Shown piece by piece: positions 57,351 through 64,000 of a stretch of DNA of 64,000 bases; within the stretch, counting starts at the first letter, position 1; each line of letters starts with the position of its first letter. The translations under genes were made by a program, and so were the position numbers. The notes under the pieces were generated by a model, which worked only from the letters and a program-made list of their open reading frames with translations, was not told where the DNA came from and did not search any database. The DNA comes from Pasteurella testudinis DSM 23072 (GTDB lineage: Bacteria > Pseudomonadota > Gammaproteobacteria > Enterobacterales > Pasteurellaceae), in assembly GCF_900176075.1 (NCBI RefSeq), contig NZ_FWWV01000007.1:1-64000 (forward strand), read 5' to 3'.

Positions 57351-58268
57351 TCAGACGGCCTGCAAGCCGTTTGCCGCATATTCTTGAGCCAATATCTTCG
57401 CTAATTCATCAAACACCAACTTCACCCGAGGCAAATCCAGTGTTTGCGGCGGGCGGTAGACATACAGCTGCCACGGATAAGCCGCGTATTCGTCGAGCAA
57501 GGAAACCAATTCGCCACGTTTGATGTAGGGCAAGGCGATGTGGTCGGGCAAATGGCTCACCACCTGCCCTGATAAAGTGGCCGCCAGCTCAATATCGGCA
57601 CGATGGGCGATGAACTTAGGGTTTTGCGGGGTGAACGCGATACCATCTGCAAACTGCCACGGCCACAAATGCCCGCTGTTGCTGTTCAAATGTCCACTGA
57701 GCGGATAATTTTGCTGCAAATCTGCCAAATCTTTGGGGCGTCCCAAACGCTCGATCAATTCGGGCGTTGCCACCACTTTTGCCCCCATCGGGCAAATCCG
57801 TTTCACCACAAAACGATTGTCCGCCACCACGCCGAGACGCACGCCGACATCGATGCGTTCGGCAACCACATCGGCACGGGTTTCGCTCATTTGCCATTCT
57901 AAAATGATATTGGGATATTGGGACAATTTTTCCAATAATCGGTGAATAAACTGATGATATTGCATGAATATCGGCATGGTGACGCACACCACGCCGGCCA
58001 TTTCGTCCAATGTTTGTTTGGGCGGTGCAAACAGCTCATCGCTGTCGGCAAGCACCCGTTTGGCTTTGACATAAAACTGCTCACCAAAAGGGGTCAGCCG
58101 CACGCTTCGGGTATTTCTGACAAACAATATCTCACCCAAATGGGTTTCCAGCTCGCCGATGATGCGTGAAACCACTTGCGGTGAGACGGCAAAGTGTTGC
58201 GCGGTTTTGCCGAAATGCAAGCGTTCGGCGGCGGTACAAAAAATTTTTAGGGCGTGAAAGCGATTCAT
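57351..58268 (-). CDS. LysR-family transcriptional regulator (divergent from nitroreductase operon)
   Basis: 305 residues from the ATG at 58268, preceded by AAAGGAG. Helix-turn-helix ALKIFCTAAERLHFGKTAQHFAVSPQVVSRIIGELE, with a full substrate domain. The C-terminus ends Gln-Ala-Val-stop encoded by a DUS. Divergent from the nitroreductase-apbE operon, its likely target. Confidence 0.9.
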   Translation of the reverse strand: MNRFHALKIFCTAAERLHFGKTAQHFAVSPQVVSRIIGELETHLGEILFVRNTRSVRLTPFGEQFYVKAKRVLADSDELFAPPKQTLDEMAGVVCVTMPIFMQYHQFIHRLLEKLSQYPNIILEWQMSETRADVVAERIDVGVRLGVVADNRFVVKRICPMGAKVVATPELIERLGRPKDLADLQQNYPLSGHLNSNSGHLWPWQFADGIAFTPQNPKFIAHRADIELAATLSGQVVSHLPDHIALPYIKRGELVSLLDEYAAYPWQLYVYRPPQTLDLPRVKLVFDELAKILAQEYAANGLQAV

Positions 58269-58399
58269 GATGGCTCCTTTTATCGCCAAATTATCTCAAA
58301 AAATGGAATAGTAAATCAATTATTCATTCATTGTGATTAAATGAGTTGTTTCTGATAATGGCGGTCAATTGTATCAAACACGCTATTTTTGAGGTTACT

Positions 58400-59086
58400 A
58401 TGAATCAAATCACTCCTATATTGGATTTTTCAACTACCGCACAAACCCGCCAATCTATCCGTGATTTTCTACCCGAGCCGTTGAGCCGTGCCGAGATTGA
58501 AGCAGTGCTGGAAGATGCCCGCCGTGCGCCCTCGGCAGTCAATGCCCAGCCTTGGCTGATGCACATGGTTTCGGGAGAGATGCTGCAAAAGCTCTCCGAT
58601 GTTCTGGTGGAAAAATTCCGCCACGGCACGCCCAATCCTGATTTTATTTATGAGCAGTCGGCATTTGCAGACGTGTACGAAACACGCATGCGGGAGTCGT
58701 ACAAAATCCTGTATGAAGCCTTTAATGTTTCCCGTGCCGATAAAAAGGGGCGCAAAAATTTTGCCGAGGAAAATGTGCGTTTTTACGGCGCACCGCACGC
58801 CGCATTCTTTTTTGCCCCCGATATTACCGACAATGTGAATGTGGCGATGGACGTGGGTATGCTGGTGCAAACCTTTATGCTGGCACTGACCGCCCGTGGT
58901 TTTGGTAGCGTGCCACAATTGTTGTTGGCATTTTATCCTGATGTGGTGCGTGAACTGTTGGCTGTGCCTAAGGGTTACAAATTATTGGTCGGCGTATCCT
59001 TTGGCAGACCGAACCCCGCTTCGCCTGCCAACAATATCCGCATTCCCCGTGCACCACTGGGTGAAACCGTGGTATTCCACGATTAA
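58400..59086 (+). CDS. Nitroreductase family protein
   Basis: 228 residues from the ATG at 58400 with GAGG upstream. FMN-binding nitroreductase pattern: TRQSIRDFLPEPLSRAEIEAVLEDARRAPSAVNAQPW, DVGMLVQTFMLALTARGFGSVPQ, GVSFGRPN. No signal peptide, so cytoplasmic. First gene of a four-gene run with apbE, an exported flavodoxin and a DUF4405 membrane protein; 9 bp to apbE. Confidence 0.88.
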   Translation: MNQITPILDFSTTAQTRQSIRDFLPEPLSRAEIEAVLEDARRAPSAVNAQPWLMHMVSGEMLQKLSDVLVEKFRHGTPNPDFIYEQSAFADVYETRMRESYKILYEAFNVSRADKKGRKNFAEENVRFYGAPHAAFFFAPDITDNVNVAMDVGMLVQTFMLALTARGFGSVPQLLLAFYPDVVRELLAVPKGYKLLVGVSFGRPNPASPANNIRIPRAPLGETVVFHD

Positions 59087-59095
59087 GGCTGGCTG

Positions 59096-60142
59096 ATGAA
59101 ACGCTTATTTTCATGCTTTGCTCTGTTGCTTGCCACCGCCGCTCATGCTGCGCCGATGTATGCCACGTTAAGCGGTGAAACAATGGGAACAAGCTACACA
59201 GTGCGTTACCGTGCTGCGTCGAATGCCGGCGAGCCTGCTGTACAAAGCCGCATCGAAGCCCGCTTGCAGTCGCTAATTGACAGCATGTCCACCTTCGAGC
59301 CAAACAGCCTTATTTCTCAATTCAACCGTCTGCCCGCCGAAGAAAAATTGGCAGTGGGTGCTGATTTTTTGCAGGTGTTAGCAGACAGCCGTGATATTTA
59401 CCGACAATCAAACGGTTCTTTTGATCCAACCGTATATCCACTGGTGGAGCTGTGGGGCTTTGGGGCGAAGCAGATTGCCGAGCGTTTGCGCCGTCCGCCG
59501 AGCAAGGCGGAAATTGCAGCGGCAAAGTCGCAAATGGGTTTTGAACAGGTGGTGAACAGCGGTGTATGGTTGAGCAAACGGCAGAACGGTATCGGGCTGG
59601 ATTTTTCCGCCATTGCCAAAGGCTATGCGGTAGATGCGTTGGCAGTGGTGTTGCGTGACGAGTTCGGCGTAAACGATTATCTGGTGGAAATCGGCGGCGA
59701 GATTGCCAGTCAAGGATGCAACCCAAGCGGACAGCCGTGGCGGATTGCCATCGCTTCACCCGACAGCGATAGCACCGACAGCGTCTTCACCCTGCAACAA
59801 CCCGCCGGACAGCGCTTGCAACTTGCCACATCGGGCAATTATCAAAATTTCGTGGTTTACCGTGGCAAAACCTACGGACACAGCATCAGCCCCTTAAGCG
59901 GCGAGCCTGTGCAGGGCAATGCCGCATCGGTAACCGTATTGCACGACAGCGTGGCATTGGCAGACGGCTGGGCGACCGCACTTTCGGCGCTGCCTTATCC
60001 GCAAGCCCTTGCCTTGGCACAGCGGCAACAATTAAAAGCACTCTTCGTGATGCCGTCTGAAAACGCATCGCCATCGCCCCCTTGGCAGGTGGTGCGCACC
60101 ACGGCATTGGATTCTTTGTTAAAAATGGAGACTCGCAAATGA
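59096..60142 (+). CDS. apbE: FAD:protein FMN transferase ApbE (exported)
   Basis: 348 residues. Attaches FMN through a phosphoester to Ser/Thr of extracytoplasmic proteins. Signal peptide about 1-18 (ATAAHA); SGETMGTSYTVRY, FDPTVYPLVELWGFG, GLDFSAIAKGYAVDAL, YGHSISPLSGEPV and the metal-site region ALADGWATALSAL are present. A DUS in frame encodes Met-Pro-Ser-Glu (60050-60061). Its stop overlaps the start of the flavodoxin gene (ATGA). No FMN-bind-domain acceptor gene is in the window. Confidence 0.93.
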   Translation: MKRLFSCFALLLATAAHAAPMYATLSGETMGTSYTVRYRAASNAGEPAVQSRIEARLQSLIDSMSTFEPNSLISQFNRLPAEEKLAVGADFLQVLADSRDIYRQSNGSFDPTVYPLVELWGFGAKQIAERLRRPPSKAEIAAAKSQMGFEQVVNSGVWLSKRQNGIGLDFSAIAKGYAVDALAVVLRDEFGVNDYLVEIGGEIASQGCNPSGQPWRIAIASPDSDSTDSVFTLQQPAGQRLQLATSGNYQNFVVYRGKTYGHSISPLSGEPVQGNAASVTVLHDSVALADGWATALSALPYPQALALAQRQQLKALFVMPSENASPSPPWQVVRTTALDSLLKMETRK

Positions 60143-60759
60143 AATGGTTCAAACTTTTCACAATAGCGGCGGCATTGCTGCTCAGCCTGCCTGCCGCTGC
60201 CAAAGATTTGGTGATTTATTTTTCCAACCCCGAACGCCCCGCCTTGCCCAGCGGCACGGACATGGTATCCAGTGCCAGCAAGCTGCTGAAAAACGAGCGG
60301 CAACAAGGCACGACCGAATACGTCGCCCGCCTGATTCAAAAAGAAACCGGCGCGGATATTTTCCGCATTGAGCCGTCGGCAAGCGCAGGCTATCCCGCCA
60401 CTTATGACGAGCTGTTGGATTTCAGCCGCGCCAAGCAACGCCGCAATGCCCGCCCGCCGCTCAAGCAACGCTTAGCAGGGCTGGAGCAATACGACCGAGT
60501 GTTTATCGGCTATCCGATGTGGTGGTATCAAATGCCGATGGTGGTGTATACCTTTTTGGAAAGCCACGATTTGAGCGGCAAAACCATTATCACCTTTGAT
60601 ACCCATTCAGGCTACCGTTTCCGCAAAGATCCGAAAAGCGAGATTGAACGAATCCAGCCGCGCGCTAAGCGAGTGGTGCAGGGCTTAAGCCTACGCCGCA
60701 GCCAAGTGCCAAATATTGAGCCTGAAATCAAACGCTGGCAGCCTACGTTGCCACGCTAA
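60139..60759 (+). CDS. Exported flavodoxin-like protein
   Basis: 206 residues from the ATG at 60139, which overlaps the apbE stop. A Sec signal (1-21, ending AAA) precedes a Flavodoxin_4-type fold: LVIYFSN, the phosphate loop QGTTEYVARLI, and IGYPMWWYQMPMVVYTFLE. An insertion after the first strand carries GTDMVSSASK (Asp41 to Lys48), which is like inserts in relatives and also resembles the ApbE acceptor pattern DxxSGA[ST]. Probably a periplasmic electron carrier. Confidence 0.85.
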   Translation: MKWFKLFTIAAALLLSLPAAAKDLVIYFSNPERPALPSGTDMVSSASKLLKNERQQGTTEYVARLIQKETGADIFRIEPSASAGYPATYDELLDFSRAKQRRNARPPLKQRLAGLEQYDRVFIGYPMWWYQMPMVVYTFLESHDLSGKTIITFDTHSGYRFRKDPKSEIERIQPRAKRVVQGLSLRRSQVPNIEPEIKRWQPTLPR

Positions 60760-60768
60760 GGAGCTGTC

Positions 60769-61446
60769 ATGCCGTTAAAATACAAACTGCAACTGCTGCA
60801 CGACCTGCTCCTGACCGCACTTTTTCTCTCGGTGATGGGCTATCACATCTACCCCGAGTTAATCCACGAATGGGCAGGCATTGTGTTTTTTGCGCTAGTG
60901 TTTTTGCACAGCGGCTTGAACCTATGGTGGTTTAAAAAGCTCACGCAAGGGCAGTACGATGCCTACCGCCTGCTGCAAACGGGCGTGAATCTGCTGACCT
61001 TTATCCTGTTTATGATTGCCTGCGTCAGCGGCGTGATGATGTCCAATTTCGCCCTGCCTGACCTGCCGATCAGCATGGTCAATAGCACCGTGCGCAAGCT
61101 ACATATGCTCAGCTCGCATTGGCTGCAACTTTTGATCGGCGTGCATTTGGGCTTGCACTGGAAAATGCTCGCCAACTTTCTCGCCAAACTGTGGCAGATT
61201 GATTTGAACGGCTTCAACGCCCGCCGCCGGCTGCCCGCACTTTGGCTCGTCATCTCCGCTTACGGCATTTATGCCCTGATAAAGCGTGATATTCATCACT
61301 ACCTGTTTGGCTTGATTGAATTTGCCGCCCTAGATTTTGACGAACCAAAATGGCTGTTTTATCTGGATTTCTTTGCCATCGTGATTTTCGCCGCCTACCT
61401 GACCCGCTTTTTGGTTTGGCTGTGCCTGTTTCGGCGTAAAGATTAG
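60769..61446 (+). CDS. DUF4405-like membrane protein (cytochrome b561-type)
   Basis: 225 residues, five or six membrane helices. Histidines are placed as in di-haem membrane cytochromes: LLHDLLLTALFLSVMGYHIYP, LVFLHSGLNLWW, KLHMLSSHWLQLLIGVHLGLHW. It matches the DUF4405 pattern. Likely passes electrons across the membrane to the exported flavodoxin or flavinylated partner. Nine base pairs after the flavodoxin gene, last of the operon. Confidence 0.78.
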   Translation: MPLKYKLQLLHDLLLTALFLSVMGYHIYPELIHEWAGIVFFALVFLHSGLNLWWFKKLTQGQYDAYRLLQTGVNLLTFILFMIACVSGVMMSNFALPDLPISMVNSTVRKLHMLSSHWLQLLIGVHLGLHWKMLANFLAKLWQIDLNGFNARRRLPALWLVISAYGIYALIKRDIHHYLFGLIEFAALDFDEPKWLFYLDFFAIVIFAAYLTRFLVWLCLFRRKD

Positions 61447-61557
61447 GTCTTTCCAAGCGACAAACCAATCAATATGCCATCTGAAACTTTTACTAATTTT
61501 TGTCTGCTTGAAAAAGGCAAAGTGCGGTTTCAGACGGCCTGTTATTGGCTGTTTCGT
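61447..61557. terminator. DUS/USS composite terminator between DUF4405 gene and hydrolase
   Basis: A near-DUS ATGCCATCTGAA (about 61473-61484) can pair with TTCAGACGGCCT (61529-61540). The USS AAAGTGCGGT (61519-61528) abuts the right DUS exactly. It serves the two convergent genes. Confidence 0.65.
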
Positions 61558-62649
61558 TTATTTCAAATTGGCTTTGAAAAACGCAGCGAATTTATCGTAT
61601 GGGATTTTGCCTGCCTGATTGTCGTACAAATCGACGTGGGTGGCGTCGGGCACGATATACAGCTCTTTATTGCTGCCGCTCAGTTTCTTGAACGCATCTT
61701 CGCTGAAATAGCGCGAATGGGCTTTTTCACCATGCACAATCAAAACCGGATTCTTGATTTCGTGGGCGTAGCTGAGTAATGGCATGTTGCTGAATGAATA
61801 GGCATTGGTGGCGCTCCATGTGCTGTTGGAATTGATGCCGCGCGGGTGGAAGCCGCGCGGGGTTTTGTAGAAATCCCAATATTCCTGCACAAATTGCGGT
61901 TCATCGCCGTTTAATTTCTCAGGCAAACCCATGCCGCTAAGAGCCAAAGTGCCGTTTTTAAAGTCTTGCGTGCGTTGGGCGGCCACGGCCTGACGGGCTT
62001 GGTAACGGGCTTCGGCATCCACGCTGTCGTTGTAACCGTTCGCCATCACACGGCTCATATCATACATGGTCGAAGTGGCGGTCGCTTTGATGCGGGGATC
62101 GGCCGCCGCGGCATTCAATGCCATGCCGCCCCAGCCGCAAACGCCCAAAATGCCGATTTTACCGCCGTCGACAGCATCAAGGTTGGCTAAAAAATCCACC
62201 GCTGCACTGAAATCTTCGGTATTGATGTCGGGCGAAGCAACATTGCGCACTTCGCCGCCGCTCTCGCCGGTAAACGACGGATCAAACGCCAGCGTGACAA
62301 AACCGCGCTCGGCCAGCGTCTGCGCATACAGCCCGGAAGACTGTTCTTTCACCGCACCAAAAGGGCCGCTGACGGCAATGGCAGGCAGTTTGCCGGCGGC
62401 GTTTTTCGGGGTGTATAAATCAGCGGCCAAGGTGATGCCGTAGCGGTTTTTGAACGTTACTTTGCGATGGTTTACTTGATTGCTTTGCGGGAAAATTTTG
62501 TCCCATTGTCTGGTCAGGTTCATGGTATTCGTTCCTTGTGTCACGGTGGTTTGATCTTGTGCCAAAACAGATCCGCTGCTGAACAGCATGGTTACGCTGA
62601 GCGCGGCAGCGGATTGCATGAGTTTTCTACGGGAAATCGGGGTTTTCAT
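61558..62649 (-). CDS. Tat-exported alpha/beta hydrolase with Cys nucleophile
   Basis: 363 residues. A twin-arginine signal SRRKLM (6-11) is followed by a hydrophobic stretch ending VLAQ. The nucleophile elbow is GVCGWGGMAL, with Cys in place of Ser as in dienelactone hydrolases, then PRIKATATSTMYDM and a late PDATHVDLYD with the probable His. Substrate unknown. Last gene of the island; a T-rich gap leads to slyD. Confidence 0.8.
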   Translation of the reverse strand: MKTPISRRKLMQSAAALSVTMLFSSGSVLAQDQTTVTQGTNTMNLTRQWDKIFPQSNQVNHRKVTFKNRYGITLAADLYTPKNAAGKLPAIAVSGPFGAVKEQSSGLYAQTLAERGFVTLAFDPSFTGESGGEVRNVASPDINTEDFSAAVDFLANLDAVDGGKIGILGVCGWGGMALNAAAADPRIKATATSTMYDMSRVMANGYNDSVDAEARYQARQAVAAQRTQDFKNGTLALSGMGLPEKLNGDEPQFVQEYWDFYKTPRGFHPRGINSNSTWSATNAYSFSNMPLLSYAHEIKNPVLIVHGEKAHSRYFSEDAFKKLSGSNKELYIVPDATHVDLYDNQAGKIPYDKFAAFFKANLK

Positions 62650-62810
62650 GATGTTGTCCTTTTGAATTATTGAGGTTGGACTTCATCATAAACAGCTAAT
62701 GGTTTCTGTTAAATTTATTAATTATGATTTTATAATTTCCAAAATAGAAATCATGAAGCTTGTTTATCAGTAAAGTGCGGTTTTGGCAGGCGTTGATTGC
62801 GGGGTAATAA

Positions 62811-62837
62811 AAAAGGATAGCCGGTTGCTATCCTTTT
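62811..62837 (-). terminator. slyD terminator
   Basis: AAAAGGATAGC (62811-62821) pairs with GCTATCCTTTT (62827-62837); it lies 35 bp after the slyD stop. A USS is nearby at 62773-62781. Confidence 0.85.
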
Positions 62838-62871
62838 GTTGTGCAAGTGCTATACGAGAGCGGAATGGCGA

Positions 62872-63489
62872 TTAGTGTTTATGTTTTCCGCCGCAGCAGC
62901 CTTCATGTCCGTGTTTATGGTCGTGATGATGGTGATGTCCGTGCTCGTGATCATGATGATGGCCGCCGCAACCGCAGCCGTGCCCTTCTGCGTCACTGTC
63001 GTGTCCGCCGCAGCAACCGCCGCCTTCGGCATGAATATGGCCGTGTGAAATTTCTTCCAGAGTGGCTTCGCGTGTGGCAACGATTTCGACGTTAAACAGC
63101 AATTCTTGGCCAGCCAACATATGGTTGCCGTCAACCACAACGTAGTCGTCGCTCACTTCGGTGATCACCACCGGTAACGGCCCGATGTCGGTGTCGGCGA
63201 TAAAACGCATACCGACTTCCAACTCGTCCACGCCGACAAACACATCTTTCGGCACTTGCTGCACCATGTTGTCGTTATATTCGCCGTAACCCTCTTCCGG
63301 CTTGACCCGCACTTCGAATTTTTCGCCGACTTCACGCCCTTCGATGGCGTTTTCCAAGCCGATTACCAGATTATTGTGCCCTTGCAAATATTCCAAAGGT
63401 TGATTGGCTGGTGCTTCGTCAACTAACACCCCGTCTTCAGTACGAACTTGATATGCGATACTGACCACTACATTTTTTGCTGCTTTCAT
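62872..63489 (-). CDS. slyD: FKBP-type peptidyl-prolyl isomerase SlyD
   Basis: 205 residues. Proline isomerase and metallochaperone that feeds nickel to hydrogenase maturation. N-terminal FKBP domain with inserted IF flap (VSIAYQVRTEDGVLVDEA, FEVRVKPEEGYGEYN, VDGNHMLAGQELLFNVE) and a C-terminal metal tail dense in His, Cys and Gly (CCGGHDSDAEGHGCGCGG then long His-rich runs). Core gene marking the end of the island. Confidence 0.95.
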   Translation of the reverse strand: MKAAKNVVVSIAYQVRTEDGVLVDEAPANQPLEYLQGHNNLVIGLENAIEGREVGEKFEVRVKPEEGYGEYNDNMVQQVPKDVFVGVDELEVGMRFIADTDIGPLPVVITEVSDDYVVVDGNHMLAGQELLFNVEIVATREATLEEISHGHIHAEGGGCCGGHDSDAEGHGCGCGGHHHDHEHGHHHHHDHKHGHEGCCGGKHKH

Positions 63490-63558
63490 CGGCTACTCCG
63501 CCTTAATTAATGGATAAAAATAGATAGAAAGCAGGATTATAGCAAATCCTGCTGTGAA

Positions 63559-64000
63559 TTAGTCATTCTTCAGATAAATGGTGGCGCTGACCTGAATTTT
63601 CAAGTTTGCTTGTCCGCTTTGCACCTGCATACTTTCCTCATCGCTTGCCGCCGAGGAAAATACGCTTTTTCGTGTATAGTAGATCGGTTGATAGTCTGCC
63701 GGATCGCTGCTGTTACCGATGTTTAAGTTCAAAATACGATAGCTTTCGGCTTGTAAATTCCGGCTGATTAACTCGGCTTTTTGTTTGAATGCCTGTAGCG
63801 CTTCCGTGGTCATTTCGCTTTCCAAACGCTGTTTTTGCTCGTCCGACAGGGTGAACACCAGGTTTTGTACCGCCATTTGATTATCCACTGCCGCGATTAA
63901 CTCGGAAAGTGCGGTAAAATCTTGGCTTTCCAAGGTGATTTCCGCATAGTCGGTCCAGCCGCTCGGTTTGTTTTGTTTATCGTAGTTGAGATAGTTTTTG
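63559..64000 (-). CDS. SIMPL-domain (DUF541) protein, partial
   Basis: At least 146 residues of the C-terminal part; the 5' end lies beyond the window. The frame is open to base 64000 (NYLNYDKQNKPSGWTDYAEI and on). The C-terminal EALQAFKQKAELISRNL, SYRILNLNIG and IQVSATIYLKND fit the SIMPL/YggE group of exported proteins, linked to oxidative stress defence in some bacteria. Confidence 0.75.
   Translation of the reverse strand, partial: KNYLNYDKQNKPSGWTDYAEITLESQDFTALSELIAAVDNQMAVQNLVFTLSDEQKQRLESEMTTEALQAFKQKAELISRNLQAESYRILNLNIGNSSDPADYQPIYYTRKSVFSSAASDEESMQVQSGQANLKIQVSATIYLKND

Noticed and set aside
62872-63030. Repetitive His/Gly coding tail of slyD as a low-complexity repeat element
   Set aside because: It is the normal metal-binding C-terminus of SlyD.

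Overview
The window comes from a Pasteurellaceae chromosome, most like Haemophilus/Aggregatibacter. The 9-mer uptake signal (USS) AAGTGCGGT or its complement recurs about once per kb, often as inverted pairs that form terminators. The core genes are typical of the family: carAB, hemN, yihI, glpX, zapB, glgBXCAP, metL/metJ, murB-birA and slyD. No tRNA, rRNA, CRISPR array, transposase or phage gene was seen.

Layout. (1) 0-10.8 kb: yfbU, mlaA, then carA-phzF-[DUF1016 nuclease]-carB under tandem ARG boxes, then hemN-DUF2489-yihI. (2) 10.9-15 kb: an L-idonate/gluconate module, idnD-idnO-idnT divergent from idnK, with paired operators and a CRP site. (3) 15-27 kb: acid-sugar catabolism. The tetronate operon (ltnD-otnK-otnC-otnI-denD-gntP) has a divergent DeoR-type regulator. 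Downstream lie an exported esterase, a cyclase-family hydrolase, a decayed otnC-like remnant, and an AT-rich, USS-free pair: a second GntP permease and a DXR-like (DRL) oxidoreductase of unknown substrate. (4) 27-38.7 kb: glpX, zapB and the full glycogen operon glgB-X-C-A-P. (5) 38.7-48 kb: a PEBP-like protein, an AraC regulator, metL/metJ around Met boxes, an AGCS symporter, DUF2322, birA, murB and an EamA transporter. (6) 48-62.7 kb: an accessory island with Neisseria signatures. (7) 62.8-64 kb: core genes again (slyD, a SIMPL-domain protein running off the end).

The island is the most unusual part. It holds 12 exact copies of the Neisseria DNA uptake core GCCGTCTGAA; I found none elsewhere in the window. 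It also holds four ~107-bp elements matching short Correia (CREE/NEMIS) elements. Pasteurellaceae USS are present throughout the island at normal density. At four sites a USS directly abuts a DUS in the same orientation. The island encodes mostly redox and small-molecule functions: aldo/keto reductase, old yellow enzyme, pirin, nitroreductase, a LysE-type exporter, four LysR regulators, and an ApbE / exported flavodoxin / DUF4405 membrane-protein operon that looks like an extracytoplasmic flavin electron-transfer unit.

All functional calls are from reading sequence and family knowledge; no database search was run.
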